Assembly: GCF_019097855.1 (NCBI RefSeq)
Contig: NZ_JAHRGL010000014.1
Coordinates: forward strand, 1-64,000
Direction: 5' to 3'
Length of the DNA: 64,000 nucleotides
From: Geopseudomonas aromaticivorans
GTDB lineage: Bacteria > Pseudomonadota > Gammaproteobacteria > Pseudomonadales > Pseudomonadaceae
Under the pieces are notes generated by a model. The model worked only from the letters and a program-made list of their open reading frames with translations. It did not search any database and was not told the DNA's origin. How positions within the stretch are numbered: position 1 is the first letter of the stretch; each line of letters starts with the position of its first letter. A program made the translations under genes and the position numbers. Positions 63,467 to 64,000 of this stretch are shown piece by piece.

Positions 63467-64000
63467 ATGCCGGCCGTCCCCCTGCGTCATTCCGAAGTCC
63501 CGGCCGCCGAAGGGCTGGCGGTCATCCCTTTATCCATCCACATCGGCGCGCGCATCGACGGCGTCGACCTCAAGCGTCCGCTGTCGCCCGAACAGCGCGA
63601 GGCGATTCATGCCGCGCTGCTGCGCTGGAAGGTGCTGTTCTTCCACGACCAGCACCTCGACCACGCCCAGCAGGTGGCTCTCGGCCGCCAGTTCGGCGAG
63701 CTGACCATCGGCCATCCGGTGTTCGGCTACGTCGAGGGCCATCCCGAGGTCTATTCGGTGGGTCGTGACCGCTTCAACAGCCGTTTCAGCGCGCAGCGCC
63801 TGGTGCGGCCGTGGAGCGGCTGGCATACCGACGTCACCGCGGCGGTCAACCCGCCGGCCGCGGCGATCCTGCGCGGGGTGGACATCCCGCCCTATGGCGG
63901 CGACACCCAGTGGACCAACCTGGTGGCCGCCTACCAGGGCCTGTCGCCGACCCTGCAGGCCTTCGTCGACAGCCTGCGCGGCGAGCATCGCTTCACCCCG
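63467..64000 (+). CDS. TauD/AtsK-family alpha-ketoglutarate-dependent dioxygenase (partial, runs off window)
   Basis: The first 178 residues are present, with no stop before the window end. They show the TauD fold start (IPLSIHIGARIDGVDLKRPLSPEQ) and the Fe(II)-binding HxD pair in WSGWHTDVTAAVNPPAAAILRG. Enzymes of this family hydroxylate taurine or alkyl sulfate esters, releasing sulfite or sulfate and succinate. The sulfate-ester-type neighbourhood favours an AtsK-like role over taurine. GGAG lies before the ATG at 63467. TTATCCACA and GTCCACAGG DnaA-like 9-mers lie just upstream at 63414-63458. Confidence 0.88.
   Translation, partial: MPAVPLRHSEVPAAEGLAVIPLSIHIGARIDGVDLKRPLSPEQREAIHAALLRWKVLFFHDQHLDHAQQVALGRQFGELTIGHPVFGYVEGHPEVYSVGRDRFNSRFSAQRLVRPWSGWHTDVTAAVNPPAAAILRGVDIPPYGGDTQWTNLVAAYQGLSPTLQAFVDSLRGEHRFTP

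Overview
The window looks like the origin-proximal part of a Pseudomonas chromosome. It is GC-rich and carries the canonical rnpA-rpmH-oriC-dnaA-dnaN-recF-gyrB arrangement, the yidC-mnmE-mnmG-rsmG-parAB-atp-glmU-glmR-glmS run, and a Pseudomonas-type lsfA-ssuEADCBF sulfonate locus. Assignment to the genus is inference from gene order and protein similarity; the species cannot be named from this sequence alone. No tRNA, rRNA or CRISPR array was seen.

Region 1 (1-13.25 kb) is accessory DNA downstream of gyrB. It starts with the end of an IS21-like element (five 23-bp tandem repeats) that has cut a Tn7-like tnsB just before its expected third catalytic residue. Next come an intact tnsA with its own promoter and paired operators, two plasmid/ICE-flavoured genes, and a six-gene, tightly coupled defence operon. 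That operon is a type I restriction-modification system (hsdM, hsdS, hsdR) with an Abi_C/HEPN-like gene and a DUF262/HNH (GmrSD-like) gene placed between hsdS and hsdR, and an unknown gene coupled after hsdR.

Region 2 (13.25-40.4 kb) is conserved core. gyrB, recF, dnaN and dnaA are on the minus strand. After the oriC-type DnaA-box region, rpmH, rnpA, yidD, yidC, mnmE, mnmG, rsmG, parA, parB, the nine-gene ATP synthase operon, glmU, glmR and glmS are on the plus strand. DnaA boxes are not limited to the dnaA-rpmH gap: clusters also lie in recF-dnaN, mnmE-mnmG and glmU-glmR. Two parS sites flank the region (one in recF, one past glmS), matching the parAB genes.

Region 3 (40.4-42.05 kb) holds a roughly 270-bp gene-less element starting exactly 25 bp after the glmS stop, the Tn7 attachment point. 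It has inverted ends and five copies of a motif resembling the Tn7 TnsB-binding repeat, so it looks like a natural miniature Tn7-like element. A CFA-synthase-like methyltransferase follows.

Region 4 (42.1-64 kb) is a sulfur-scavenging region: lsfA and ssuEADCBF, a MASE3-PAS-GGDEF-EAL protein, two OprD-type porins, an ABC/MFS uptake operon for sulfonates or sulfate esters, a TauE-type exporter, a second related binding protein, an FMN-dependent monooxygenase and the start of a TauD/AtsK-type dioxygenase. Several of these genes are preceded by AT-rich dyads sharing an AAAAAGAAT core, suggesting common sulfur-starvation control. Together they import organosulfur compounds through porin and ABC/MFS systems and release sulfite or sulfate with monooxygenases and a dioxygenase.
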